Origin: Streptococcus moroccensis | Lineage (GTDB): Bacteria; Bacillota; Bacilli; Lactobacillales; Streptococcaceae | Length of the DNA stretch: 64,000 bases | Assembly: GCF_030812835.1 (NCBI RefSeq) | Contig: NZ_JAUSTM010000003.1 | Coordinates: 62,001-126,000, forward strand | Direction: 5' to 3' | The notes under the pieces: model-generated | Told to the model about the DNA's origin: nothing | The model's input: the letters and a program-made list of their open reading frames with translations, nothing else | Databases searched by the model: none | In this document: positions 32,757 to 43,064 of the stretch, in pieces | Layout: every line of letters begins with the position of its first letter | Numbering within the stretch: the stretch's first letter is position 1 | Translations under genes and position numbers: made by a program

Positions 32757-33620
32757 ATGATTTCAACCATTTCTCAGGGACTCCTCTGGACCGTACTAGG
32801 TCTTGGAATCTTTATGACCTTTCGGATTTTAAATTTCCCAGACATGACGACGGAAGGCTCCTTTCCTTTGGGAGGAGCAGTGGCAGTCACCTTAATTACC
32901 AAGGGGGTTAATCCTTTTGCAGCGACACTTGTGGCTATTTTAGCTGGGTGCTTAGCAGGTTTCGTGTCAGGACTTCTCTATACCAAGGGGAAAATCCCTA
33001 CCCTCCTATCCGGTATTCTAGTCATGACATCTTGTCACTCTGTGATTCTCATGGTCATGAAGCGGGCTAATCTGGGACTTCTGAATCAAACGGTAGCCCA
33101 AGATTACTTGCCATTTTCTAACGAGATCAACCAATTGGTGTTAGGTCTTATCGTAGTCGCCTTGGTCATTGGTTTAATGATTGCTTTCTTGGATACGCGG
33201 TTGGGACAGGCTTATATCGCTACTGGTGATAACAGAGATATGGCACGCTCCTTTGGCATCAATACGGATAAGATGGAACTGATGGGATTGGTTCTCTCCA
33301 ATGGTATCGTCGCCTTGGCAGGAGCTCTTATTGCTCAACAAGAAGGTTATGCGGATGTCTCTCGAGGAATTGGGGTTATCGTTATCGGTCTGGCTAGTTT
33401 GATTATAGGTGAAGTCATGTTTTCAAATTTGACCATGTTAGAGCGTTTAATAACCATTGCTATCGGTGCCATTGCTTATCAATTCTTGATATTAGCAGTC
33501 ATTAGTCTAGGCTTTAATACCAGCTATTTGCGCATCTATTCAGCTATGATTTTAGCAGTTTGCTTGATGGTTCCAGAGCTAAAAGCTAAATTCTTTAAGG
33601 GAGTGAAGGTGAGCAGATGA
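32757..33620 (+). CDS. trpY: Tryptophan ABC transporter, permease
   Basis: A 287-residue integral membrane protein of the BPD_transp_2 (branched-chain-like) family with eight or nine membrane segments; FRILNFPDMTTEGSFPLGGA is typical of the family that pairs with PF04392 binding proteins. The ribosome site is weak. It overlaps trpZ by four bases (ATGA). Confidence 0.9.
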   Translation: MISTISQGLLWTVLGLGIFMTFRILNFPDMTTEGSFPLGGAVAVTLITKGVNPFAATLVAILAGCLAGFVSGLLYTKGKIPTLLSGILVMTSCHSVILMVMKRANLGLLNQTVAQDYLPFSNEINQLVLGLIVVALVIGLMIAFLDTRLGQAYIATGDNRDMARSFGINTDKMELMGLVLSNGIVALAGALIAQQEGYADVSRGIGVIVIGLASLIIGEVMFSNLTMLERLITIAIGAIAYQFLILAVISLGFNTSYLRIYSAMILAVCLMVPELKAKFFKGVKVSR

Positions 33621-34375
33621 CAGCAGTAGTAGAACTGATCGATGCCACCAAGGTGGTTAATAATGGCTTTAATGAAGAAAAAGTTATTCTAAATCATGTT
33701 AATTTGACCATTTACGAACGGGACTTTATAACGATTCTTGGGGGAAATGGTGCAGGCAAATCAACTCTTTTTAACACCATTGCAGGAACCTTGCCGCTCA
33801 GTAGTGGGCAAGTCCGTATTCTCGGAGAAAATGTGACCCATTGGCCGGCTGAAAAGCGAGCCAAGTACTTAGCTCGCGTCTTTCAAGACCCTAAGATGGG
33901 AACAGCTCCTCGGATGACAGTGGGAGAGAACCTCCTTATTGCCAAATACCGAGGGGAAAAGCGAGGCCTCATTTCTCGGAAATTAGCCAGCCATAGTGAA
34001 CTTTTTCTAGACTTGCTAGCTAAAACTGGAAACGGTTTGGAAAAACATTTGGAGACACCGACAGGACTCCTCTCAGGTGGTCAACGTCAAGCGCTAAGTC
34101 TCTTAATGACGACACTCAAACAACCAGAATTGCTTCTTCTAGATGAACACACAGCAGCCCTTGATCCTAAAACGAGCCAGTCGCTAATGGCTCTAACAGA
34201 CCAATTTGTCAAAGAGGAAAAATTGACAGCCCTGATGATTACCCACCGCATGGAAGACGCTCTCCAGTATGGTAATCGCCTTATTGTGATGAAGGACGGG
34301 CAAATTGTCAAGGATTTGAATACAGCCCAAAAAGCGACCATGTCCCTAGCGGACTATTACCAATTTTTTGAGTAG
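33617..34375 (+). CDS. trpZ: Tryptophan ABC transporter, ATP-binding protein
   Basis: A 252-residue ATPase with Walker A GGNGAGKSTLF, signature LLSGGQRQALSL, Walker B LLLLDEHTAALD and the H-loop in MITHRME. It drives uptake through TrpY. Translation is coupled to trpY by the ATGA overlap. Confidence 0.92.
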   Translation: MTAVVELIDATKVVNNGFNEEKVILNHVNLTIYERDFITILGGNGAGKSTLFNTIAGTLPLSSGQVRILGENVTHWPAEKRAKYLARVFQDPKMGTAPRMTVGENLLIAKYRGEKRGLISRKLASHSELFLDLLAKTGNGLEKHLETPTGLLSGGQRQALSLLMTTLKQPELLLLDEHTAALDPKTSQSLMALTDQFVKEEKLTALMITHRMEDALQYGNRLIVMKDGQIVKDLNTAQKATMSLADYYQFFE

Positions 34376-34439
34376 ACAAATTTCAGCCTCCAGCTAGTTT
34401 GAGGTGCTAACCATATAATGGCTTTAGAAAAAGAATTTT

Positions 34440-34477
34440 AAAGGGAGATGCTTAGAAAGTGTCTCTCTTATTTTTTC
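34440..34477 (+). terminator. trpXYZ terminator
   Basis: An AAGGGAGA.../...TCTCTCTT stem with one G-T pair, followed by a T-rich run. Confidence 0.7.
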
Positions 34478-34504
34478 CGTATCACTGTGGAAAAAATCTC
34501 TATT

Positions 34505-35990
<1,486 letters not shown>

Positions 35991-36036
35991 GACTTCTGTG
36001 TGATAGGTCACATGGATTTTACCGAGGAGGAAAATT

Positions 36037-36375
36037 GTGGTTAAGCAAGTGTTACTCATGTGTGCTGGCGGGATGTCATCTTCCTTAATGGCTAAAAAGG
36101 TGACGGCTTATTTACAGGAGAAGGGGCAGACGATAGAAGTTGTGGCTCGGGGCATAGGTTATGGCAAGGAAGAACTCAAAAAAACAGCTGCCTATGACCT
36201 CTATCTGGTCAGTCCTCAGGTCAGGATGTATTTTGAAACCATAGAGAAACTTGCAGAGCAGGCCAAAAAGCCAGTCTTACAAGTTCCAGCCCCCGCCTAT
36301 GTTCCCATTCCAAAGGGAATTATGGCTATGGCAGTCTTAATTCTAGCCCACTTTTCCGCAAATCAATTAGATTGA
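36037..36375 (+). CDS. PTS lactose/cellobiose-type EIIB (first copy)
   Basis: A 112-residue EIIB protein with the phosphocysteine in LLMCAGGMSSSLMAKK. It carries phosphate from EIIA to the sugar at EIIC. It starts with GTG 36037 behind GAGGAGG and lies 46 bases after the glycosidase gene, so it is probably cotranscribed with it. It is clearly paralogous to the second EIIB downstream (shared GGMSSSLMAKK/AGMSSSLMAKK, DLYL(V/I)SPQ, A(Y)(V/I)PIP) but diverged. Two EIIBs for one EIIC is notable. Confidence 0.9.
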   Translation: MVKQVLLMCAGGMSSSLMAKKVTAYLQEKGQTIEVVARGIGYGKEELKKTAAYDLYLVSPQVRMYFETIEKLAEQAKKPVLQVPAPAYVPIPKGIMAMAVLILAHFSANQLD

Positions 36376-36412
36376 TACTAAGATTTCCGCATTGATGCGG
36401 AAAAAAGCTCTC

Positions 36413-36441
36413 TTCACAATGTAAGCGTTTTAACGTATACT
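36413..36441 (+). promoter_or_regulatory. Promoter of the second EIIB/celR operon with a cre-like site in the spacer
   Basis: TTCACA (36413-36418), a 17-base spacer and TATACT (36436-36441). TGTAAGCGTTTTAA at 36420-36433 is one base off the cre consensus and sits between the boxes. Just upstream, TTCCGCAT/ATGCGGAA forms a hairpin near 36384-36401 with no T run. Confidence 0.7.
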
Positions 36442-36471
36442 GAAATTATCAATAAAAAAGGAGCTATTATT

Positions 36472-36786
36472 ATGGCAAAAGCATTAATTATTTGTGCAGC
36501 TGGCATGTCTTCGTCTTTAATGGCTAAGAAAACCACTGAGTTTCTCAAGTCTAAAGGACATGACATTGAAGTGGATGCGATCAATGCTAACGAGGGGGGC
36601 AAGGCTATTGATAAGGGAGATTTTGATCTTTATCTCATCAGCCCACAGACCAAAATGTACTTTAAACAATTTTCCGAAGCAGCGGAACGATCAGGCCGTA
36701 AAATTGCCCAAATTCCTCCACAGGCCTATATTCCAATTCCGATGGGAATTGAAAAGATGGCAAATCTTATCTTGGAGAACCTTTAA
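36472..36786 (+). CDS. PTS cellobiose-specific EIIB (second copy)
   Basis: A 104-residue EIIB with the phosphocysteine in LIICAAGMSSSLMAKK. Its length and its position right before celR match the EIIB of the streptococcal cel operon (celB in pneumococcus, celA in S. mutans). AAAGGAG precedes ATG. It should take phosphate from the EIIA at 38851-39165 and pass it to cellobiose at the EIIC. Confidence 0.93.
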   Translation: MAKALIICAAGMSSSLMAKKTTEFLKSKGHDIEVDAINANEGGKAIDKGDFDLYLISPQTKMYFKQFSEAAERSGRKIAQIPPQAYIPIPMGIEKMANLILENL

Positions 36787-36841
36787 TTTTTTTCTAACAT
36801 GTGGTATGGTAAATCTGACTGATTAAGGTGGAGGCAGTGAT

Positions 36842-38854
36842 ATGCTCACAAACAAGGAAAAAACACTTGTTCAGCATTTGCTGAAACATAGGGAAGATTA
36901 TACGACCAGCATGGAGCTAGCCGAACTTTTGTCTTGTTCGGATCGAACCATTCGAACCTATATTCGCAATATCTCTCAGGAATTGGCAGATGTTGCAGGT
37001 GTCGAGTTAGTTTCTAAACAAGGTCAAGGCTATCAATTGAGGGTTCAAGATGAAGAAACCTTTAAACAATTGACCAAAGAATTTGGCCAGGCAGAAGTCG
37101 CCTTTAGTTCCCTTGAAACGACTGACATCAACGATCGGCATAGTTATATTCTAAATAAACTATTGCTGGAGCAGAAGAAACTTTTCTTTGATGATTTGGC
37201 CGAGGAGCTATTTGTCAGCCGTTCAACCCTTTCCAGTGATTTTAAAAAGATCAGAAAAGACTTAGCGCCCTATCACCTCAAGATTGAAAGCAGAGCGAAT
37301 AAAGGGGTCTATGTCGAAGGGGAAGAACAGCAAATTCGCCGTTTTATCATGGATTATTTCTTTAGCAGTGGGTTTTTCCAGACTCTTTACCAGTATGTGG
37401 ACGAAGAGCTGGTTTACGGAAAAATCAACTTTGAAGCCCTGACGGTTATTGTCCTAGACGAGTGCCGAGAGGCAAAACTCAAACTATCTGATTTTGTCAT
37501 TCAAAACTTAGTGGTCCACCTTGCCCTTGCCATTCGCCGCTTAGCACAAGGCTTTCATATTTCTGCTATTGATGAGGTCATTGGCAATCAATATGTAAAA
37601 GAATTTGAAGTGGCTAGGAAAATCATGGATCGTATCAGTCTGGCGACAAAACTTCATTTTCCTGAGGAGGAAGTTGCCTATATTGCCCTCCACCTCATTT
37701 CCAAAGGAAAGATAGAAAATGGCAGTTCGCATGATCTAGACGATGTGTCTCGAATCCGTCAGGAACTGAATCAGGCCTTAGAAGGGATTGGTGATCAGTA
37801 CCTTGCGGGCCTCCAGCAGGATTTTCAATTGTTAGAAGGTCTCCTAACGCATTTAACAACGCTCTACCTGCGGAGCAGCAACGGGATTGTTCTTGAAAAT
37901 CCTCTGCTAGAGGACATCAAAACCAACTACCCTCAGGCTTTTGAACTAGCTAAGGAAACCCTAGAGATCATGCCATCCTTTCAAGATTTTGTCTTGTCAG
38001 ATGATGAGATTGCCTATGTGGCTCTTCATTTTATGGCTGCTCAGGAACGTTACAAGGAACAGTTCAAATTCAATGTTTTGGTCATCTGTGCGACCGGCTA
38101 CGGTTCAGCTCAAATGCTGCGTAGCCGAATTGAGAATGAACTGAGACAGTATGTGACCATTAGCGATGTGGTTGGCTACTACGAGATTACCGATGAGAAG
38201 TTCAAGGGTATCGATTTTATCATTTCGTCTATCGATCTTTCCAATCTGATTTTTAGTGTCCCTGTTTACACAACATCAGTCTTTTTAAAAGAGGACGAAC
38301 TGGCTGATATTCGTCAAAAAATTGAGCAATTAGATCAAGTTCGCCACCAGAACAAGCAAAAAGCAGACGTTAATCATCAAGATATAAGCCAACTCTTTGA
38401 TCAGATGTTTTCAGCCGACTATTTTATCAGCTATGACACATCGATTCCATCAAAGAATCAGGTTTTAGAAGAACTGGTAGACAGTCTCAGTCGTCATGAG
38501 CAATCCCCTTATAAGGAACGGATGCTGGAATTGATGACTCAGCGGGAACGGCTCAGTTCGGTTCTCTTTAGCGAATCGATCGCTGTGCCGCACCCCATCA
38601 AGCCAGTATCAGAAACCTTAAAAATTGCAGTTGCTCTCATTCCGTCAGGCCTTAACTGGGAGGATGAAGCAGAAAGTATCAAACTGGTCTTTCTCCCCTC
38701 CCTCAGCACAGGGAGCAATGACGGGCTAAAAACGATCACCAATGCCATTGTCGATCTTGTAGACCAGCCTGATTTGATCGAAAAAATCAGCCAATCTCAA
38801 GATTTTGAGACATTTAAACGATTATTTGTAGAAGAATTAGGAGGAGAGAGATGA
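36842..38854 (+). CDS. celR: CelR, PRD-containing transcriptional activator of the cel operon
   Basis: A 670-residue multidomain regulator: N-terminal HTH (MELAELLSCSDRTIRTYI) and a second HTH (LAEELFVSRSTLSSDF), two PRDs (about 190-400, with the histidines in NLVVHLALAIRRL, AYIALHLISK and AYVALHFMAAQERY), an EIIB-like domain (VICATGYGSAQM, about 410-495) and a C-terminal EIIA-like domain (SESIAVPHPIK, about 525-665). PTS phosphorylation of these sites sets its activity with cellobiose supply. It overlaps the EIIA gene by four bases (ATGA). Confidence 0.94.
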   Translation: MLTNKEKTLVQHLLKHREDYTTSMELAELLSCSDRTIRTYIRNISQELADVAGVELVSKQGQGYQLRVQDEETFKQLTKEFGQAEVAFSSLETTDINDRHSYILNKLLLEQKKLFFDDLAEELFVSRSTLSSDFKKIRKDLAPYHLKIESRANKGVYVEGEEQQIRRFIMDYFFSSGFFQTLYQYVDEELVYGKINFEALTVIVLDECREAKLKLSDFVIQNLVVHLALAIRRLAQGFHISAIDEVIGNQYVKEFEVARKIMDRISLATKLHFPEEEVAYIALHLISKGKIENGSSHDLDDVSRIRQELNQALEGIGDQYLAGLQQDFQLLEGLLTHLTTLYLRSSNGIVLENPLLEDIKTNYPQAFELAKETLEIMPSFQDFVLSDDEIAYVALHFMAAQERYKEQFKFNVLVICATGYGSAQMLRSRIENELRQYVTISDVVGYYEITDEKFKGIDFIISSIDLSNLIFSVPVYTTSVFLKEDELADIRQKIEQLDQVRHQNKQKADVNHQDISQLFDQMFSADYFISYDTSIPSKNQVLEELVDSLSRHEQSPYKERMLELMTQRERLSSVLFSESIAVPHPIKPVSETLKIAVALIPSGLNWEDEAESIKLVFLPSLSTGSNDGLKTITNAIVDLVDQPDLIEKISQSQDFETFKRLFVEELGGER

Positions 38855-39165
38855 ACCCTGAAGATGTACAGGTTGCTGCCTTTGAAATCATTTTAAATAG
38901 CGGCAATGCTCGGACTGTTGTCCATGAGGCCTTTGCTGATATGAGAGAAGGTCGCTATGAGGACGCTGCCAAAAAATTAGAAGATGCCAATGAGGAGCTC
39001 TTGCTAGCCCATCAGGCACAGACCCATCTTCTGCAAGAATACGCAGGTGGGACCGAAATTAAAATAGAAATCATCATGGTTCATGCTCAGGATCACCTGA
39101 TGACAACCATGACCTTGAGGGAAGTTGCTCTTGAGATGTTAGAGTTATATAGAAAAGTGAATTAA
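38851..39165 (+). CDS. PTS lactose/cellobiose-type EIIA
   Basis: A 104-residue three-helix EIIA with the phosphohistidine in IIMVHAQDHLMT near residue 76. It accepts phosphate from HPr and passes it to EIIB. The ATG overlaps the celR stop, with GGAGGAG just upstream. Confidence 0.93.
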   Translation: MNPEDVQVAAFEIILNSGNARTVVHEAFADMREGRYEDAAKKLEDANEELLLAHQAQTHLLQEYAGGTEIKIEIIMVHAQDHLMTTMTLREVALEMLELYRKVN

Positions 39166-39190
39166 AAGTATTAAGGAAGGAGGAATGACG

Positions 39191-39697
39191 ATGCAAGAAC
39201 ATGAAAAAAAAGTCTTGGAGAAAAGGAAACAGGATGCTGCGATTAAAACAATGTATTATAATCGTTATTTTATGATTAGATATGTGACAGTATTCTTTTT
39301 AGTTATTAATCTAAATTGGGTGGCCATCCTCTATCTGATGGATTCTCCCACTATGATGTTGATTCCTTGCTTGCTTCTTGTTTTTGCAATTCGAGCTATG
39401 TGGGAACAGTATACAATGTATACCAAGGACCAAAAGAAAGCGCGCTATACCAAATATTTTCATTGGACAAGTATGGTTATCAACTTAGTAATCATCATCC
39501 TAGTCATATTTCAGCAGCATCAGTCGCTTTTTCCTTTCATTAAGATGTCTTTAGCAGGGACAATCACTGTTATTTCAATCCAACTCATTGGTCTGTTACT
39601 TTCATCATTAGTACTTGTAAAACTTAAAAAAATAAATCTCAAAAAAGATAAGCAATATAAAAGAGTTAAGCACTATTTAGCATCTATTAAATTGTAA
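39191..39697 (+). CDS. Membrane protein of the cel operon (CelX-like), unknown function
   Basis: A 168-residue protein with a charged N-terminus (about 1-25) and four membrane segments (near 30-52, 55-75, 95-115, 125-145), ending in a very basic tail. I chose ATG 39191 because GGAGG (39179-39183) is seven bases upstream; the ATG at 39185 is too close to it. Streptococcal cel operons often hold an uncharacterised gene between EIIA and EIIC, as here. It is AT-rich compared with the genes upstream of it. Confidence 0.75.
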   Translation: MQEHEKKVLEKRKQDAAIKTMYYNRYFMIRYVTVFFLVINLNWVAILYLMDSPTMMLIPCLLLVFAIRAMWEQYTMYTKDQKKARYTKYFHWTSMVINLVIIILVIFQQHQSLFPFIKMSLAGTITVISIQLIGLLLSSLVLVKLKKINLKKDKQYKRVKHYLASIKL

Positions 39698-39727
39698 AAC
39701 AATGAAACACAAATAAGGAGGAAAATC

Positions 39728-41074
39728 ATGTTTCAGTTTTTAGAAAAGTACCTTATGGGTCCTATGACGAAGATTTCTTCGTATAGACCTGTTCGAGCAA
39801 TTGTTGCTGCAGGGATGGCAACTATTCCATTAACGATAGTCGGTTCTGCTTTTCTTGTATTAGGAGTCATACCACAAGCGTTTCCTTTTTTAGCAGATAT
39901 TTGGGCTGCTTCATTTGACAAATTCGCAGCTCTAACGCTATTAGCTTACAAGTGTTCAATGGGTATATTCTCTCTTTATTTCGCATTCGTCATGGGCTAT
40001 GAATATACAAAAATATATCAGGAAGAAGAGGGTGTCAATATCAACCCAACAAATGGTGGACTTCTTTCAGTATTTGCTTTCTTTATGACAATTCCTGAAT
40101 TAATTTGGACAAATGGTCAGATGGAGCTAGTTAACGGAGAATCTACTATTAATGGTTGGACAGTTGGCGGAGATAGCTTAGCCCGTTTGGCAAGTTCAGG
40201 AATGTTTACGGCTATCCTTATGACAATACTTGCTGTGCAACTTTATAAACTTTGTGTAGTTAAAAATTGGGTAGTTAAAATGCCTGAGGCCGTACCAGAG
40301 GGAGTATCTCGTTCGTTTACAGCTCTTATTCCAGCATTTGTAGTAGCCTTTACTGTTTTGCTCATCAACTGTATCTTCATTTTCATGGGCACTGATATTT
40401 ATAAAGTGGTTGCTATTCCATTTGCGTTTGTTGCAAATATAACCAATTCTCTTGGTGGAGTTATTGTTATTTATTTCCTAGTACACGCATTATGGTTAGT
40501 TGGTATACATGGAGCAACTATTGTTATGGGCTTGGTTAATCCTATTCTTCTAGCCAATATGGCCCAAAATGTTAATGGTGAATTCTTTGCTTATGCTGGT
40601 GAGTTCACAAATGCCTATGTCACAGTTGGTGGTTCAGGAGCTACTCTAGGAATGACAATATTTATTGCATTTTTAGCTAAATCAGAACAATTAAAAATGT
40701 TAGGAAAAGCGTCACTTGGTCCTGCGATCTTCAATATCAATGAGCCAATTATCTTTGGTTTACCAGTTGTTTATAACCCAACCTTAGCCATTCCATTTGT
40801 CCTTGCTCCGATAGTCTCTGCTGTTATTGGTTTCTTGTCAGTCAATTATGGGTTTGCAGCAAAAGCTATAGTCCAAACCCCATGGCCATCTCCTGCAGGT
40901 TTAGGAGCATTTGTTGGTTCAGGTGGTGATTTTAAAGCAGCCCTTACAGCTATTATCTGTGTTGTCGTAGCTTTCTTCATTTGGTTACCATTTATAAAGT
41001 ATTATGATAATCAGCTCTACAAACAAGAGCAACAACTGGCAAGTGAAGTAGACTCTGATGCAGTTGTTTCCTAA
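39728..41074 (+). CDS. PTS cellobiose-specific EIIC
   Basis: A 448-residue membrane transporter with about ten segments; the substrate-site elements WLVGIHGATIVMG and FNINEPIIFGLPVVYNP are typical of lactose/cellobiose EIICs. It imports the disaccharide while EIIB phosphorylates it. AAGGAGGAAAATC precedes ATG. It is the last gene of the cluster, with a terminator downstream. Confidence 0.95.
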   Translation: MFQFLEKYLMGPMTKISSYRPVRAIVAAGMATIPLTIVGSAFLVLGVIPQAFPFLADIWAASFDKFAALTLLAYKCSMGIFSLYFAFVMGYEYTKIYQEEEGVNINPTNGGLLSVFAFFMTIPELIWTNGQMELVNGESTINGWTVGGDSLARLASSGMFTAILMTILAVQLYKLCVVKNWVVKMPEAVPEGVSRSFTALIPAFVVAFTVLLINCIFIFMGTDIYKVVAIPFAFVANITNSLGGVIVIYFLVHALWLVGIHGATIVMGLVNPILLANMAQNVNGEFFAYAGEFTNAYVTVGGSGATLGMTIFIAFLAKSEQLKMLGKASLGPAIFNINEPIIFGLPVVYNPTLAIPFVLAPIVSAVIGFLSVNYGFAAKAIVQTPWPSPAGLGAFVGSGGDFKAALTAIICVVVAFFIWLPFIKYYDNQLYKQEQQLASEVDSDAVVS

Positions 41075-41100
41075 AAATTTTAGTATTGATAACATTTTAA

Positions 41101-41140
41101 AAACCTTGTCGTGGTCAAAGACCTGACAAGGTTCTTTATT
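41101..41140 (+). terminator. cel operon terminator
   Basis: An AACCTTGTC/GACAAGGTT stem with further GGTC/GACC pairing inside, followed by TTCTTTATT. Confidence 0.8.
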
Positions 41141-41169
41141 CTCGCAAGCGATTTTCTCCGTCTCCTTCT

Positions 41170-41198
41170 TTGTCATTCATTACAAATTACGGTATAAT
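41170..41198 (+). promoter_or_regulatory. Promoter of rnjB
   Basis: TTGTCA (41170-41175), a 17-base spacer and TATAAT (41193-41198). Confidence 0.8.
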
Positions 41199-41204
41199 AA
41201 ATAA

Positions 41205-41336
41205 TGATAATGTCACTCAGAGTGGCATAGGCTGTAAATCGACTCGGTCAAACCCTTTGGCGACCGAGGACCGTATGTAATGAATAACTGAACGTGAGCC
41301 TTGGGCTCTTGATTCGCAAAAGGAGTAAAAATAGAA
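41205..41336 (+). ncRNA. Structured 5' leader of rnjB
   Basis: About 130 bases between promoter and start codon hold three hairpins: CACTC/GAGTG (about 41214-41224), a perfect 7-bp CTCGGTC/GACCGAG stem with a 12-base loop (41243-41249 with 41262-41268), and GAGCC/GGCTC (41296-41300 with 41304-41308). None has a T run. I know no riboswitch class with this layout; it may mediate control of RNase J2 synthesis or mRNA stability. Confidence 0.45.
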
Positions 41337-42998
41337 ATGGCAAACATTAAAATAATGGCGTTAGGAGGTGTCCGTGAAAACGGGAAAAACCTTTACATCG
41401 CTGAAATTGAAGACACTATATTTGTCTTAGATGCCGGATTGAAGTATCCAGAAAACGACCAATTAGGGGTAGACCTTGTCATTCCGAACATGGATTATTT
41501 GGTGGAGAATAAAGGTCGTGTTGCAGGTGTCTTTTTAACACACGGGCACGCGGATGCTATCGGAGCTCTTCCTTACCTCTTGGCCAAGGTAAAAGTACCG
41601 GTCTTTGGGTCAGAATTAACGATTGAGTTAGCTAAATTGGTGGTTAAAGGGTATGACCCTACTAAGAAATTCAATGATTTTCATATTATCAACGCTGAGA
41701 CGGAAATTGACTTTGGTGTCTCTGAAGTGTCATTTTTCAAAACGACTCACTCTATTCCTGAGAGTTTAGGAATTGTTTTGAAAACCGAGACTGGCAATAT
41801 TGTATACACTGGAGACTTCAAGTTTGATCAGGCTGCAGAAACTGGTTATCAAACGGACTTTGCCCGTCTTGCAGAAATTGGTCGAGAAGGCGTCTTGGCG
41901 TTATTGAGTGATTCTGCGAATGCAGACAGCAAAATCCAGATTGCTAATGAACAAGAAGTGTCTAAAGAGGTTGCACATGTTATGGCTGAGTGTGAAGGCC
42001 GTGTCATTGTGGCGGCTGTAGCCAGCAACCTTGCACGGATTCAGCAAATTTTTGAAGCTGCTGATGTGACGGGGCGTCGTGTTCTATTGACTGGCCATGA
42101 TGTTGAAAACATTGTCCGCACAGCGATGAAACTAAATAAACTTAAGATCTCTAATGAGCGTTTGATTATCAAGCCAAAAGATCTACCAAGATTCCAAGAT
42201 CATGAACTAGTGATTCTGGAAACGGGTCGTATCGGAGAACCGCTTGAGGGACTTCGGAAAATGGCGATAGGCCGTCACCGCTATGTTCAAATCAAGGAAG
42301 GCGATACGGTCTTTGTAGCGACAACGCCAACAGTATCTAAAGAGGCAGTTGTAGCTCGCGTTGAGAACCTGATATACCGCGCAGGGGGTGAAGTGAAATC
42401 CATCACCAATAACCTAAGAGTATCAGGGCATGGGAATTCTCGTGATTTACAGATGATGATCAACATCCTCAACCCTCAATTCCTCTTCCCTATTCAGGGA
42501 GAATACCGTCAGTTAGCAGCGCATGCCGAGGCGGCTCAGGAAGTTGGTGTTCTACCCGAAAACATTCACATCATGAAGCGCGGAAATGTCATGGTTTATC
42601 AAGGGGATAACTTCTTGCATGAAGGCACTGTAGCTTCTGGAGATGTTCTTTTGGATGGACAAGCCATTGGTGATGTTGGGAATGTCGTTCTTCGTGATCG
42701 CAAGTTGCTTTCAGAAGAGGGAATCTTTATCGTTGCCATGACCATTAATCGGAAACAGAAAAAAATTGTGGCTAAGGCAAAGGTTCATACACGCGGTTTT
42801 GTCTATGTTAAAAAGAGTAAGGATATCTTAAGTGAGGCAGCAGATATTGTCAATACAGCTGTTGAAACCTATTTGGCTCAAGATAACTTTGACTGGGCAG
42901 ACTTAAAGAATGTTGTCCGTGATGCCTTGGGTAAATACCTCTTTGACCAGACGAAACGTCGTCCAACCGTTTTGCCAGTTTTGATGGAAGTACGCTAG
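41337..42998 (+). CDS. rnjB: Ribonuclease J2
   Basis: A 553-residue metallo-beta-lactamase/beta-CASP RNase that works with RNase J1 in mRNA decay. The metal motif reads HGHADAIG instead of the HGHxDHIG of J1, so a metal-binding histidine is missing, a change typical of J2 proteins, which are weak nucleases that act mostly as partners. Later motifs (TGDFKFD, SGHGNSRDL) are present. It is followed by estA, the usual streptococcal neighbour. ATG 41337 follows AAAGGAG. Confidence 0.93.
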   Translation: MANIKIMALGGVRENGKNLYIAEIEDTIFVLDAGLKYPENDQLGVDLVIPNMDYLVENKGRVAGVFLTHGHADAIGALPYLLAKVKVPVFGSELTIELAKLVVKGYDPTKKFNDFHIINAETEIDFGVSEVSFFKTTHSIPESLGIVLKTETGNIVYTGDFKFDQAAETGYQTDFARLAEIGREGVLALLSDSANADSKIQIANEQEVSKEVAHVMAECEGRVIVAAVASNLARIQQIFEAADVTGRRVLLTGHDVENIVRTAMKLNKLKISNERLIIKPKDLPRFQDHELVILETGRIGEPLEGLRKMAIGRHRYVQIKEGDTVFVATTPTVSKEAVVARVENLIYRAGGEVKSITNNLRVSGHGNSRDLQMMINILNPQFLFPIQGEYRQLAAHAEAAQEVGVLPENIHIMKRGNVMVYQGDNFLHEGTVASGDVLLDGQAIGDVGNVVLRDRKLLSEEGIFIVAMTINRKQKKIVAKAKVHTRGFVYVKKSKDILSEAADIVNTAVETYLAQDNFDWADLKNVVRDALGKYLFDQTKRRPTVLPVLMEVR

Positions 42999-43018
42999 AC
43001 ATTATAGTACAAGTTTTT

Positions 43019-43047
43019 AGAGGCTGGGGCAACCCAAGCCTCTCTTT
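43019..43047 (+). terminator. Hairpin after rnjB
   Basis: An AGAGGCT.../...AGCCTCT stem followed by TTTT, just upstream of the estA ribosome site. Confidence 0.75.
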
Positions 43048-43064
43048 TAAAAAAGGAGAAGAAA

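Noticed and set aside
36384..36401. Terminator between the two EIIB genes
   Set aside because: The TTCCGCAT/ATGCGGAA hairpin has As, not Ts, after it. It is noted only as a hairpin.
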